From NCBI GenBank assembly GCA_945873955.1, contig CAMCFA010000003.1:1-64000 (forward strand): DNA of 64,000 bases. Reading direction: 5' to 3'. Below, one piece after another: positions 10,402 to 20,578 of this stretch. The position numbers and the translations under genes are program-made. The DNA is from an uncultured Clostridia bacterium. Its GTDB lineage: Bacteria; Bacillota; Clostridia; Oscillospirales; Ruminococcaceae. The stretch's first letter is position 1. Every line of letters begins with the position of its first letter. The notes under the pieces are model-generated. The model saw only the letters and a list, made by a program, of their open reading frames with translations, searched no databases and had not been told where the DNA came from.

Positions 10402-11015
10402 GTGTAGCTTTCGTTGTCGGTGATATAAGCGCGCACCCGAAGCGGTATCCCCATATCGTCCGCCAGCTTCTGACAGCGCTGTATCTCCTCCGGGGTGATG
10501 ATGTCCACCACCGTGAATCCGGTCTTTACGCCCATGTTCTTCATTTCCGCCGCGAAGTCAAGCATGGTCTGGAACGCTTTCTCGCCCCATTTCGGGCGTG
10601 TGACCTCGTTGTAGCGCTTAGCGTCCGGGGCGTTAAGGCTTATGGAGGTGCTGTCGATAAGCCCCTTGAAGCGGCTGAGGTCGAAGTCCGGGTGTATCAG
10701 CTTCACCAGCCCGTTTGAGTTCAGCCGTATCTTCATGCCGGAGTTCTGCTTGATATATTCCGCCGTGCGCACCAGCATGTCTGCCCGGACGGTAGGTTCA
10801 CCGTAGCCGCAGAACACCGCGTCGGTGATACCGGTCTTGTCGAAACTGTCAAACGCCGCCGTTATTTCCTCAAAGGACGGCTCATGCTCCAGCCACAGGC
10901 TGTCGTTGTCCTTTATGGAGTCCGCGTTGTTGCGCAGGCAGAACACGCAGTCGCAGGGACAGCCGTTGGTTATATTGATATACATTTTGCCTTCAAATCT
11001 GTAAAAAATAGTCAT
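10398..11015 (-). CDS. TatD-linked-type radical SAM protein
   Basis: CPCDCVFC (CxxxCxxC), GYGEPTVR; start chosen by the SD GGGAGTGA upstream of ATG at 11015; overlaps ruvC start by 4 nt. Confidence 0.82.
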   Translation of the reverse strand: MTIFYRFEGKMYINITNGCPCDCVFCLRNNADSIKDNDSLWLEHEPSFEEITAAFDSFDKTGITDAVFCGYGEPTVRADMLVRTAEYIKQNSGMKIRLNSNGLVKLIHPDFDLSRFKGLIDSTSISLNAPDAKRYNEVTRPKWGEKAFQTMLDFAAEMKNMGVKTGFTVVDIITPEEIQRCQKLADDMGIPLRVRAYITDNESYT

Positions 11016-11281
11016 AAAAATCACTCCCGTGTATACAAATATTCATTTTATTATACCACTATATTGCGCTTTTGTCAAATCGTATTTCACAAAATATTGC
11101 GTGAATTAACGGACATTTTTCGGCATTTTTGAGTATGATTCCTGCCGCCGCAGGCGGGCAGTTTCTTCCTTGTATACAAGAGGAGCAAAAAGAGATAATA
11201 TGAACATGTTTCAACACCCGGCGCGCCGAAAATTTTAAACATTTCAACAACAAAAATAATTCTCTTTTTTTCAAATTCCGC

Positions 11282-11310
11282 TTGACAGCCTTAGTAATAT
11301 GTGTTACAAT
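11282..11310 (+). promoter_or_regulatory. SigA-type promoter TTGACA-17-TACAAT
   Basis: TTGACA 11282-11287, 17-nt spacer, TACAAT 11305-11310. Confidence 0.75.
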
Positions 11311-11383
11311 TAACAATGATAATTCTGTCGAAAGGCAGGGACAAAGCACCGCCCCCGACAGCATACATAAGGAGGACAAAATA

Positions 11384-11653
11384 ATGGACGACATTCATGT
11401 TGGAGATAAGGTAGTAGTAAAGCTCAAGGAATATTTCAGCGGCGAAGGCAACGCGAAGCCCCGGGTACAGGGCGAGGTAAAGTTTGTGAACACAAAGGCA
11501 AATTTCGCGGTGGTTGACGTTGGAAAATACAACGTTACCTACTGGAACAACGAGATCATGCCCTTTGACCCCGAAAAGTTCAGACTCACCACAAACAACC
11601 GCGTTGAGCTTATCAGCCCGGCTTCCTCCGAGGAAGAATCAGACGAACAGTGA
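11384..11653 (+). CDS. Small hypothetical protein (about 89 aa)
   Basis: ATG at 11384 preceded by AAGGAGG; promoter upstream and strong terminator downstream; the ORF-track start at 11282 lies inside the promoter. Confidence 0.75.
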   Translation: MDDIHVGDKVVVKLKEYFSGEGNAKPRVQGEVKFVNTKANFAVVDVGKYNVTYWNNEIMPFDPEKFRLTTNNRVELISPASSEEESDEQ

Positions 11654-11700
11654 TCCGCGGAAAATCCGGCATTGCGCTGAATTCACTTAAATACAAAAAT

Positions 11701-11737
11701 CCTGCGGGAGAGTTGATCTCCCGCAGGTTCTTTTTAT
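11701..11737. terminator. Intrinsic (bidirectional) terminator
   Basis: CCTGCGGGAGA gttga TCTCCCGCAGG perfect 11-bp stem then ttcttttta. Confidence 0.9.
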
Positions 11738-11744
11738 GTGAGGT

Positions 11745-12044
11745 TTACGCCCCGAAAAGCTCCTTGCTGAGCCATACATAAGCGGTGTCCAGCGCCTCAT
11801 AAAGGCTGTTCATCTCGCCCTTTTTCATCTTGGCGAAATCACTGGGGTCTGTTCCGGTGGGGACCATCTGAACCATTACCTTTGTGGGGATCTCGCTGTC
11901 CTTGAAGGTCTCGCTGTCCCGGATCGTGAGCTTTGTCACGAACCTGTCGCCCATGCTTCCATAGTAGATCTCGTTCCCGCTTCTTACCATGGGGAATCCG
12001 CGGTAATAGAAAAAGTTACTCTCAGCCATTGTAATTACCTCCAT
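11745..12044 (-). CDS. Hypothetical protein, 99 aa
   Basis: ORF between terminator and the DUF4340 gene; SD-like ggaggtaattac upstream. Confidence 0.65.
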   Translation of the reverse strand: MEVITMAESNFFYYRGFPMVRSGNEIYYGSMGDRFVTKLTIRDSETFKDSEIPTKVMVQMVPTGTDPSDFAKMKKGEMNSLYEALDTAYVWLSKELFGA

Positions 12045-12059
12045 ATATTAAAATAAAAT

Positions 12060-13676
12060 TTACCAGTTAAGCTCGATCTCCCCGCCGTTAAGCAGTGCGT
12101 CGAGATTGGAGAGAAGCCGCTCGGTATACACCTGACGAACCTTGTACAGCACGTCGCCGTTTACTCTCACGATATTCTTCCTGTCGTCGGACTTGTAGAA
12201 CTCAATGATATCCTCGCTTCTGCCGTAGGTGCTCTCGTACTCACTGCGGTAGGTGAAATGCACCTTGATATACGGCTCGTAGTCCGCCTCCTCAAAGAAC
12301 AGCTCCTCGCCCATTGATGTGATAAGGTGCTGGTAGAAGCCCTTGAACTTGCTGTCGTCAAGCGTCTGATCGCCGCAGTAGAACGCATGGTTGTCAGCGT
12401 CGCCCTCTACCCGGAATACATACTCGCCGTCCGGGGTAGTGACCGTCAGAGTGTCCACCGTGTAGATGTAGGGTGAGATCGGTCTGCGGGACATGATGTC
12501 CTGTACCTTGAACGTGTACCACGGAGCGTTGCTGGTGCTGATCGCGTAGATCAGATTTCCGCCCTCGAACATAGCGTAATATCCGGTGACGGTGGACAGC
12601 CCGCCGCTCTCCTCGCTGTCGTCAGCGGAGCGTATCTCGTTGCCAAGCAGAAGAACTCTCGCCTTATTGCCGTACTTGAAGCTGATACGGCAGTAGGGGT
12701 CGTCAAGACCCACCGCCGCGATATCCTCCTCTGTCGGGTCGATATATTCGCAGGAAGCCGCGCTCAGCGCATACAGACCGTAGCATATAGTCTGTCCGCT
12801 GGTGGTGTCCAGCTCGGCGGTTATCGGCGAGGTGATACGGTGTGAGTTGAACGTGGTGATGACCGAATCCTCGTCCTCCGCCTGTTCAGCAATGTCATAC
12901 ATATACTCGATCTCAACCGGCTCGGACAGATCCTTGCGCTCAATAATAAGGTAGTCCAGCTCCTGCGGGTTGTTGGCGTTGTAGCTCTCCGTCATAACAA
13001 GGCTCACAAAATCCTTGATGTCGTAGAACACACTGCCGGTGCTGTAATAGCTCACCTGCATAACGTCGCGGCTGCCCTTTTTGCAGAAATAAACGTAGTT
13101 TGAAGCCGCCGGGTTGCGGATACCGAAGCACATGTCGTTCACCGTTCCGTCGTCAAAGGTGATCTTCACCGAAGCCACGGGGTTTTCCAGACCGTATTTG
13201 TCCAGATCCGCAGCATTTTCCTCCACGATATCCTTTGCGGAAAGCCCCGCAAGGCTGCGCACCATTGCGCCTATCGTGGAGTCGTTGTGGGTCACGCCGG
13301 AAAGCTCCGGGCTTACCCAGTAGTACTCAGTCGAGGTGCTGACATTTCCCTCGTCGTCGGTGGAGGACACCTGCCGTGAGTTTCGGTCGAAGGAGAAGCT
13401 GCCGGTTTCGTTGGATATCTCCAGCTTCAGCACGTTCTCCTGTTCCTTATTGTTTATCACCAGCCTATCGTCCTGAGAAGCTTCCTCAGTGCCGATAAGG
13501 TCGTTTATCGCGTCCTCCGCCGCAGACGACGAAGTCGAAGCGCCGGAATCCCCGGAGGAGGCGCTTTCCTCCTCCGCAGGGTTTGTCAGCAGCAGCACCA
13601 GAAGCACCGCTCCCAGTACCAGCAGCACACCCGCCGCAATAATGACCGTTCTGGTTGTTTTTGATAGCTTTGCCAT
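12060..13676 (-). CDS. DUF4340-like protein
   Basis: N-terminal TM, long extracytoplasmic domain; clustered with GldG-like and ABC genes. Confidence 0.8.
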   Translation of the reverse strand: MAKLSKTTRTVIIAAGVLLVLGAVLLVLLLTNPAEEESASSGDSGASTSSSAAEDAINDLIGTEEASQDDRLVINNKEQENVLKLEISNETGSFSFDRNSRQVSSTDDEGNVSTSTEYYWVSPELSGVTHNDSTIGAMVRSLAGLSAKDIVEENAADLDKYGLENPVASVKITFDDGTVNDMCFGIRNPAASNYVYFCKKGSRDVMQVSYYSTGSVFYDIKDFVSLVMTESYNANNPQELDYLIIERKDLSEPVEIEYMYDIAEQAEDEDSVITTFNSHRITSPITAELDTTSGQTICYGLYALSAASCEYIDPTEEDIAAVGLDDPYCRISFKYGNKARVLLLGNEIRSADDSEESGGLSTVTGYYAMFEGGNLIYAISTSNAPWYTFKVQDIMSRRPISPYIYTVDTLTVTTPDGEYVFRVEGDADNHAFYCGDQTLDDSKFKGFYQHLITSMGEELFFEEADYEPYIKVHFTYRSEYESTYGRSEDIIEFYKSDDRKNIVRVNGDVLYKVRQVYTERLLSNLDALLNGGEIELNW

Positions 13677-13679
13677 TTA

Positions 13680-15425
13680 TTATCTGTGCCTCCTGAGCAC
13701 CCAGATGACCACGCCCGCCGCGATAACAAGTATCGGGATAACGATACACAATACCACAGCCAGAGCGTCAGCGTTCCCTTGATTTACCTCAAAGCCGACA
13801 GCGGAGAAGGACTTCGCCGTGATCGTCGTACCGGAGGTCTTTCCGGAGATATAGTTGAACATATTGATCATGAAGTCCTGGTTGTTGGAGTTCGCGTAGC
13901 TCATGAACATGCTGCTGCATATCATATCCGAACCGAACGCCACAACTCTGGTGACCTCTTGTGTATTGCTGTGAACCTTGTAAGCGCAAACCGCGTCAAT
14001 AAAGCTGCCGGATTCCGCGGAGGACTTGTCGAAGTCGCTCTCGGAAAGCGTGCTAATCGGACGCAGGTACGCGCCGTCGTAGCTCTTTATCAGAATTTCC
14101 TGCTCAACGCTGCCCTTGCCGCCGTCCTCCCAGAGCTGCTTTATCGGACGAATGTAAGCGTCGTAGGTGATAAGGCTGCTGTTGTAAGCGTTTCCGGCGT
14201 ACTGGGTGTCCTGAATCTGCTGGAGATGAACATACTCCATGCCGCCGAAGGTGTAAGAGGAATTGCTTTGCAGCACAAGGCTGTCGCCGATAGAAATACC
14301 CCACTCTGCAAGGAACGAAGCAAGGTTCGCCATGGAGTTGCCGCCGTCCTCGGAGGGCTGATAGCTCGGCTGGTCGTAGGACGCGAAGTAAATTAGATTC
14401 TTGCCGAACGCGCCGCCGTTGTCAAGGAACTGGGACAGCTTTGTAAGGCTGTCGTTGTCGTAGTCCATTGTCGGGGCGTACATTACGATATAGTCTATCT
14501 CGCTGTCAACCGAAGCCACGTTCATAAGATTGATAGTTTCAACGTCGTAGCCGTTCTTGTCCAGCAGAGATGACAGGGAGCTGCTGTCCCCTTCGCCGAA
14601 GCCCTCGGTGAACGCAACGCGTACCGGGTCGGTGTTGGTGACGTACATCAGCGCAGAGATAGTCGCCTGCTCCACGTTGCTGCCCTCAATTATCTGGGAA
14701 GCGTAGGAGCTGTTGACGTACTGCTCGACATACTGGTCGATATAGCTTTCGGGATAGCCGTACTGCGCCAGATTATCTCTGAACGTCGGCGCGGAGAAGT
14801 AATTGCCCGGTGTGATTATGCGGTGTCTGCCGGTGGTCTTTGACTCCACCACGATGTAGTTAGTGGTGAGAGTTTCCCCGTTGAAACGAGAAGTGAAATC
14901 CGGGTTCTGGTCGATAAGGAGATATTGCAGCTTGAAATGCTCGTTCTCCATAGCCATTTTCTTCAGCAGCTCGTTTACGCTCTTGTAGTAGGTACCGCCG
15001 CTCTCGAAGTTCACCTCCGAATTCATGACAGAAACGGTGACGTCCATGTCCAGACCGGAGAGGTAGTTCACGGTAGCCTCGTCAAGGGTGTAGATACCGG
15101 TGTCGGTGAGGTCCGCGGTGGTGTCCACACGGTCAGAGATAATGCCCACGATAACGTTCAGCACCACAACTCCCGCAATGAACAGAATAGTTAGCACCAC
15201 CGAAAGCGTGCCGTGCTTGAAGCTGCGCTTGTTAAGCTTCAGCTTTCTAGCCGCGGGGTTGCCGTTTTGTATCTCCGCCTGCTTCTTTGCGGGGCGCTGC
15301 TTCTCTTTCTTGGGCTTTGCGGTGCCTGCGGACTGCTTCGCGCTGTCCTCCGCCGGGGAAGCCGCTTCTGCGCTGGTTTCTGCGTCCGGCTTCTTCTCTT
15401 CGTTTTCGTTATTGATTTCGCTCAT
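13680..15425 (-). CDS. GldG-family auxiliary ABC transport protein
   Basis: TM at both ends, ABC_transp_aux-like extracytoplasmic domain; cluster context. Confidence 0.8.
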   Translation of the reverse strand: MSEINNENEEKKPDAETSAEAASPAEDSAKQSAGTAKPKKEKQRPAKKQAEIQNGNPAARKLKLNKRSFKHGTLSVVLTILFIAGVVVLNVIVGIISDRVDTTADLTDTGIYTLDEATVNYLSGLDMDVTVSVMNSEVNFESGGTYYKSVNELLKKMAMENEHFKLQYLLIDQNPDFTSRFNGETLTTNYIVVESKTTGRHRIITPGNYFSAPTFRDNLAQYGYPESYIDQYVEQYVNSSYASQIIEGSNVEQATISALMYVTNTDPVRVAFTEGFGEGDSSSLSSLLDKNGYDVETINLMNVASVDSEIDYIVMYAPTMDYDNDSLTKLSQFLDNGGAFGKNLIYFASYDQPSYQPSEDGGNSMANLASFLAEWGISIGDSLVLQSNSSYTFGGMEYVHLQQIQDTQYAGNAYNSSLITYDAYIRPIKQLWEDGGKGSVEQEILIKSYDGAYLRPISTLSESDFDKSSAESGSFIDAVCAYKVHSNTQEVTRVVAFGSDMICSSMFMSYANSNNQDFMINMFNYISGKTSGTTITAKSFSAVGFEVNQGNADALAVVLCIVIPILVIAAGVVIWVLRRHR

Positions 15426-15442
15426 ATCTGCTCCCCCCTTTC

Positions 15443-16168
15443 TCAGCTCCAGCGGCGGCGTTCAATGTTCCGCATCGTCAGGAAGTTGAAGACTACTATC
15501 AGACTCAGGAAGAACAGGATATTCTTCAGACTGAAAATGCCGTAGGTGAATTCTTGATACTTATACAGCACCGAAAGCGCGTTTATTATGTTCTTTAGGA
15601 AATCCACCGTCACGAAGCTTGATATCATATCAAACATGCACAGCAGGATATTCACGCCGATACTGCCGATAGCGGCGATCATCTGGTTCTCTGTAAGGCT
15701 GGAAATGAATATTCCCGCGGAAATAAACACCGCGCCCATAAGCACTATCCCGACAAAGTTGCCGAAAAAGCTCGCCCAGCCGAAGGAAAGCCCGGTATCC
15801 GACCCGGCGACCGCGGCGGAAAGCCCCAGCGCGTATATCAGCATTATCGCCGCGCCAATTAGGAAAATGAAGAACGCCGCGAGGAACTTCCCCGCCACCA
15901 GCCCGAACAGGCTCACCGGCGAGGTGAGAGTAAGCTGGTCGGTTTTCTGGCGCTTGTCGTCCGCCATAGTCCTCATGGTGAGGATAGGGATAAGGATCAT
16001 CATGATGAAGAACATCCACAGGAACACATAGGACATGTTCGCGGAGCCGCTGGAAAGGCAGGTCATCCACAGAAACAGCCCGGAGAACCCATAGAATACC
16101 GCGAGATAAACGTACCCCAGCGGCGATGTAAAGTAAGAAACGAATTCACGCTTCATTATCGCTGTCAT
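15443..16168 (-). CDS. ABC-2 type permease (GldF-like)
   Basis: Six-TM permease starting MKREFVSYFTSPLGYVYLAVF, typical of GldF/NosY-like permeases. Confidence 0.85.
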   Translation of the reverse strand: MTAIMKREFVSYFTSPLGYVYLAVFYGFSGLFLWMTCLSSGSANMSYVFLWMFFIMMILIPILTMRTMADDKRQKTDQLTLTSPVSLFGLVAGKFLAAFFIFLIGAAIMLIYALGLSAAVAGSDTGLSFGWASFFGNFVGIVLMGAVFISAGIFISSLTENQMIAAIGSIGVNILLCMFDMISSFVTVDFLKNIINALSVLYKYQEFTYGIFSLKNILFFLSLIVVFNFLTMRNIERRRWS

Positions 16169-17133
16169 TTACCCGCACCTCCGTTTTCTATATTGCCGTA
16201 GAAATCGCCGGTGGTGAGCTTTAAGAATATCTCCTCAAGGGTAAGCTCGCTGCTTCTCATCAGCAGTATCGGGTAATTTCTCGCCGCCATGCGCTTGAAT
16301 ACCTCCCGGCGGATATCGCAGCCCTCCTCGGCATTCAGCTCGTACTCGCCGATAGTCTTGTCGATAGTGCGGTTGAGGTGTACCTCCACCATCTGCGGGA
16401 TCTGCTCCAGAAGCTGCTTTACTTCCTTTGTGGGACCCTCTATCTGCACCGTCAGCTTGTGGTCTGCGGAGAGGTTATGCGACAGGTTCTCGGTGGTGTC
16501 GTTCGCCACCAGCCTGCCCTTGTCTATAACGACGATCTTATCGCAAACCGCCTGTACCTCAGACAGGATATGTGAGGACAGAATTACCGTATGATTTTTG
16601 CCCAGCTTCTTTATAAGAGTTCTGATCTCGATTATCTGCTTAGGGTCAAGACCCACCGTCGGCTCGTCAAGGATAAGCACCTTAGGATTCCCCACCAGCG
16701 CCTGCGCCAGCCCGACGCGCTGCTTGTAGCCCTTTGAGAGGTTGCGGATAACACGCTTCTGCACGTCGGTTATCTTCACCAGGCGGCATATCTCCTCAAG
16801 GTGAGAGCGCTTCGGCAGTTTACACTTTTTCAGACTGTACACGAAGTTCAGATACTCCATAACCGTCATGTCCAGATAAAGCGGCGGCTGCTCCGGCAGA
16901 TAGCCGATGTCCTTTTTCGCCCGCACCGGGTCTTCCAGAATGTCCACGCCGTTTATCAGCGCCTGTCCGCCGGAGGAGGACAGATAGCCGGTCAGCATGT
17001 TCATCGTGGTGGATTTCCCCGCGCCGTTAGGCCCGAGGAAACCGAGGATCTCGCTCTCCCCTGCGGAAAAGCTGATCCCGTCAACAGCGAGCTTGCTGCC
17101 GTAGCTTTTGCTCAGATTTTTTACTTCAATCAT
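16165..17133 (-). CDS. ABC transporter ATP-binding protein (GldA-like)
   Basis: GPNGAGKSTT, LSKGYKQRVGLAQAL, LILDEPTVGLDP. Confidence 0.93.
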   Translation of the reverse strand: MIEVKNLSKSYGSKLAVDGISFSAGESEILGFLGPNGAGKSTTMNMLTGYLSSSGGQALINGVDILEDPVRAKKDIGYLPEQPPLYLDMTVMEYLNFVYSLKKCKLPKRSHLEEICRLVKITDVQKRVIRNLSKGYKQRVGLAQALVGNPKVLILDEPTVGLDPKQIIEIRTLIKKLGKNHTVILSSHILSEVQAVCDKIVVIDKGRLVANDTTENLSHNLSADHKLTVQIEGPTKEVKQLLEQIPQMVEVHLNRTIDKTIGEYELNAEEGCDIRREVFKRMAARNYPILLMRSSELTLEEIFLKLTTGDFYGNIENGGAGK

Positions 17134-17247
17134 TACAATTGTCCTTTGTCAATTCGTGATGAATATTCTGCCGGGATAGACCCGACCATTATAATACTAA
17201 CACACTAAAGTGATGAATTTGTGAATTAATTCTGAATAATGATGAAA

Positions 17248-18699
17248 TTATTCGCCGATCTCAGCGGTCAGCTTATCGATAGCCTTCTTCATGCGGCTAA
17301 GGGTGTCCTCCTTGCCGAGTATCTTCGCAAGCTCCACGCCGCCGCCGGGGGTCACTGCCTTGCCGGAAAGCGCCACCCGCAGCGGGTAGAGGTACAGACC
17401 GTTCTTCACACCGTCCGCTTCTATCTGCTTGAACAGCGCGTCGTGAATGTTCTCCTGCGTGAAATCCTGTACTCCCTCAATGACCGGTAGCAGCTTCTTG
17501 AGCGCCTCCAGAGATGTCTGGGGAGTGGTCTTCATCTTCTTGCTGACGTACATGTCGATCGAGTACTCCGGCATTTCGTCGATGAAATCCACCCGCTCCG
17601 GGATATCGCTGAGCACCTCTGTTCTCGGCTGGATTCCCGCGCAGAGCAGCGGCAGGTCGATATCGGTACGCTTGCAGGTCTTTCTTATCCACGGCTCGGC
17701 AAGCTCCACGAACTTCTCCAGCGGAAGTGCGCGGATATATTCCGCGTTTATTGCGGTGAGCTTCAGCGGGTCGAATATCGCCGGAGACTTGGAAATACCG
17801 CTGAGGTCGAACGCTTCCACCATTTCGTCCAGCGTGAATATCTCCTTCTCGCCCTTGGGCGCCCAGCCCAGCAGCAGAATGTAGTTCAGTATAGCCTCGG
17901 TGAGATATCCCTTCGCGCGGAAGTCCTCAAAGGAAGCGTCGCCGTCCCGCTTGGACAGCTTGTGGGTCGCGTCCCGCATGATATGCTCAACGTGGATATA
18001 GATAGGCGGCTGCCAGCCGAATGCCTCGTAAAGCAGGTTGTACTTCGGCGCAGAGGACAGGTACTCGTTTCCTCTTACAACGTGGGTGATACCCATGGTG
18101 TGGTCGTCTACGACATTCGCGAAGTTGTAGGTGGGCATTCCGTCGGACTTCAGCAGCACCTGATCGTCAAGGTCGATATTCTCAACTGTGATGTCGCCGT
18201 AGATCTCGTCGTGGAACGTGGTCGTACCCTCGTTCGGTATCTTCTGGCGGATAACGCAGGACTCACCCGCGGCGCGGCGTTTCTCTGCCTCCTCGCGGGA
18301 AAGCTCACGGCATGCGCAGCGGTTCGCGGAAGCAAGACCGTTCGCCGTATCCTCGCCGGCTGCTTCGTTCTTCCCGCAGAAGCAGTAGTAAGCGTGACCG
18401 CTCTCCACCAGCTTTTCCGCGTACTCCTTGAACATGCCCATTCGCTCGCTCTGGACATACGGACCGCAGGGACCGCCGATATCCGGACCCTCGTCCCAGT
18501 TCAGCCCGCAGGTCCTGAGCGTTCTGTATATTACGTCGGTAGCGCCCTCAACGTAGCGCCCCTGATCGGTGTCCTCGATCCTAAGTATGAACTTGCCGTT
18601 GTTCTTTCTTGCGATAAGATAGGTATACAGCGCGGTGCGCAGATTACCTATATGCATATACCCAGTAGGACTGGGGGCAAATCTCGTTCTAACTTCCAT
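17248..18699 (-). CDS. gltX: Glutamate--tRNA ligase
   Basis: RFAPSPTGYMHIGNLRTAL and KLSKRDGD motifs. Confidence 0.96.
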   Translation of the reverse strand: MEVRTRFAPSPTGYMHIGNLRTALYTYLIARKNNGKFILRIEDTDQGRYVEGATDVIYRTLRTCGLNWDEGPDIGGPCGPYVQSERMGMFKEYAEKLVESGHAYYCFCGKNEAAGEDTANGLASANRCACRELSREEAEKRRAAGESCVIRQKIPNEGTTTFHDEIYGDITVENIDLDDQVLLKSDGMPTYNFANVVDDHTMGITHVVRGNEYLSSAPKYNLLYEAFGWQPPIYIHVEHIMRDATHKLSKRDGDASFEDFRAKGYLTEAILNYILLLGWAPKGEKEIFTLDEMVEAFDLSGISKSPAIFDPLKLTAINAEYIRALPLEKFVELAEPWIRKTCKRTDIDLPLLCAGIQPRTEVLSDIPERVDFIDEMPEYSIDMYVSKKMKTTPQTSLEALKKLLPVIEGVQDFTQENIHDALFKQIEADGVKNGLYLYPLRVALSGKAVTPGGGVELAKILGKEDTLSRMKKAIDKLTAEIGE

Positions 18700-18735
18700 T
18701 TCGATATTCCTTTCAATGTATTGGCGGCAGTCCTG

Positions 18736-19638
18736 TCATTTCAGCGCGTTTTCCTTGTCAAGCGCGATCTGGTGCTTTAGTTCCTCCAGCCCGGCGAATT
18801 TCCGCTCCGGGCGAATGAACCTAACCAGCGCCACCGCGATATTCTGCCCGTACAGGTCGCCGTCAAAGCCGATGATGTGGGTCTCCATGACTGCGCCGGT
18901 GCCGTCGCTGCGGTGCTCCACAGTAGGCTTGACGCCGATGTTGGTAACGCCGTGATACTGCCTGCCGTCTATCTCGACGTAGCTCTTGTACACGCCGTAT
19001 CGGGGTATGATGTTGGTGTCCGGGATTATCTGGTTTATAGTCGGGAAGGATATCGTCCGCCCGATCTCGTTGCCCTTCACCACCGGAAGCCTGTACCACA
19101 GCTCATATCCCAGCAGACGGTTCGCCTGCTCGATCTCGCCCCGGCGGATATGCTCCCGTATTCTGGTCGAGCTGATTATCTGCCCGTCAAGGCAGACGTC
19201 CTGCACCACCTCGACGCGCATTCCGTACCTCGCGCCGATCTCACCCAGCCGTTCCGGAGTGCCGCAGCCCCCCTTGCCGAACCGGAAGCTCCTGCCGCAG
19301 CAGGCAAAGCCCGCGTTCAGCTTGTCAATGAGTATCTTCTTCACGAAGTCCTCGTCCGACAGTGTGCAGACCTCCGCGAAATCCGGCGCGTAGAGGTACT
19401 TCACCCCCATTTTTGCCATAAGCTCCTCCTTGTTCTCAAAGGAGATTATGTCCTCCGGACCGCGGAATTTCGGCAGCGTAGTGTCACAGTTGAACGTGAA
19501 CACCGCCGGTTTCAGTCCGGGCTGAATCAGTGCCGCGCTGATAACACCGACATGTCCTAAATGCAGCCCGTCAAAGTAGCCGAGGGCTACCGCAGTCTTT
19601 TCCGCCGCCCTCTGGCTGCTGTTTGTTATGTCTATCAA
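18736..19638 (-). CDS. ribF: Bifunctional riboflavin kinase/FAD synthetase
   Basis: ALGYFDGLHLGHVGVI; SSTRIREHIRRGEIEQANRLLG; GVTNIGVKPTV. Confidence 0.95.
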   Translation of the reverse strand: MIDITNSSQRAAEKTAVALGYFDGLHLGHVGVISAALIQPGLKPAVFTFNCDTTLPKFRGPEDIISFENKEELMAKMGVKYLYAPDFAEVCTLSDEDFVKKILIDKLNAGFACCGRSFRFGKGGCGTPERLGEIGARYGMRVEVVQDVCLDGQIISSTRIREHIRRGEIEQANRLLGYELWYRLPVVKGNEIGRTISFPTINQIIPDTNIIPRYGVYKSYVEIDGRQYHGVTNIGVKPTVEHRSDGTGAVMETHIIGFDGDLYGQNIAVALVRFIRPERKFAGLEELKHQIALDKENALK

Positions 19639-19692
19639 AGTTATTCCACCATATCAGAGCCGCCTTGCTCCGTATTACAGCCGCCGCGCGGT

Positions 19693-20577
19693 CTATTCAC
19701 CGCGGAACTGCTTCACCGGAACAAGCTCGCCCTGTTCGTTTATTTTTCCCACGCCGAGGAACTCTCCCCCGGCAGTTATCCGGCACAGAATGTCCTGCTC
19801 CGGACGCCGCGCCAGCCTGTCCGCGTCCAGCCGGACGCCGTTCAGATACATTCGCCGCTGCACCTCGTCAAGAGGTATCTCCGGCTGCTTTACGAACAAC
19901 TGCTCCACCGGCATGAGCCACTGCTGCAACTGCTCCGGGTCTGCCCCGCGGACTTCCTCCAGCTCATGGCAGCTTTCCAGCGTGAAGCCGCAGCTTTTCG
20001 TCCGGCAGAGGCTTGTCATCACAGCGCCGGTGCCGAGTTCCTCGCCGATATCGTTTATCAGCGTGCGGATATACGTCCCGCCGGAGCAGTCCACCTCCAG
20101 CACGCCGTCGGTGCCGTCAAAGCTGAGCAGCTCCAGCCGGGATATCACCGCGGGGCGGGGCTTGCGCTCCACCTCTATGCCGCGCCGTGCAAGGTCGCAG
20201 AGCTTCTGCCCGTTGACCTTGAGCGCCGAGTACATAGGCGGTATCTGCATGATATCCCCCCGGAAGTCCTCCAGCACGAACTGCACCTCCGCGTCGGAAA
20301 CGCCGTTCTCACAGCGGGAGCGCAGCTTTCCCCAGATGTCCTGAGTATCAGATACCACGCCCAGCCGGAAGCCGGCGCGGTAGCTCTTGCTGTCGTCCGG
20401 GACAAGATCCACCGCCTTTGTCGCTCCTCCGACGAACACCGGAAGAACTCCTGTCGCCATGGGGTCGAGTGTTCCCCCGTGCCCGATCTTTTTTGTGCCG
20501 AAACACCGCCGCATTGAAGCCACCACGTCGAACGAAGTGAACTCCTGCGGCTTGTTGATACAGATGATACCGGTCAT
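19693..20577 (-). CDS. truB: tRNA pseudouridine(55) synthase
   Basis: MTGIICINKPQEFTSFDVV...KIGHGGTLDPMATGVLPV; start set at the internal Met. Confidence 0.95.
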   Translation of the reverse strand: MTGIICINKPQEFTSFDVVASMRRCFGTKKIGHGGTLDPMATGVLPVFVGGATKAVDLVPDDSKSYRAGFRLGVVSDTQDIWGKLRSRCENGVSDAEVQFVLEDFRGDIMQIPPMYSALKVNGQKLCDLARRGIEVERKPRPAVISRLELLSFDGTDGVLEVDCSGGTYIRTLINDIGEELGTGAVMTSLCRTKSCGFTLESCHELEEVRGADPEQLQQWLMPVEQLFVKQPEIPLDEVQRRMYLNGVRLDADRLARRPEQDILCRITAGGEFLGVGKINEQGELVPVKQFRGE

Positions 20578-20578
20578 G

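Noticed and set aside
11059-11394. 111-aa minus-strand ORF in the intergenic region
   Set aside because: Cys/Ser/Leu-rich translation of AT-rich noncoding DNA that overlaps the promoter and SD of the 11384 gene.
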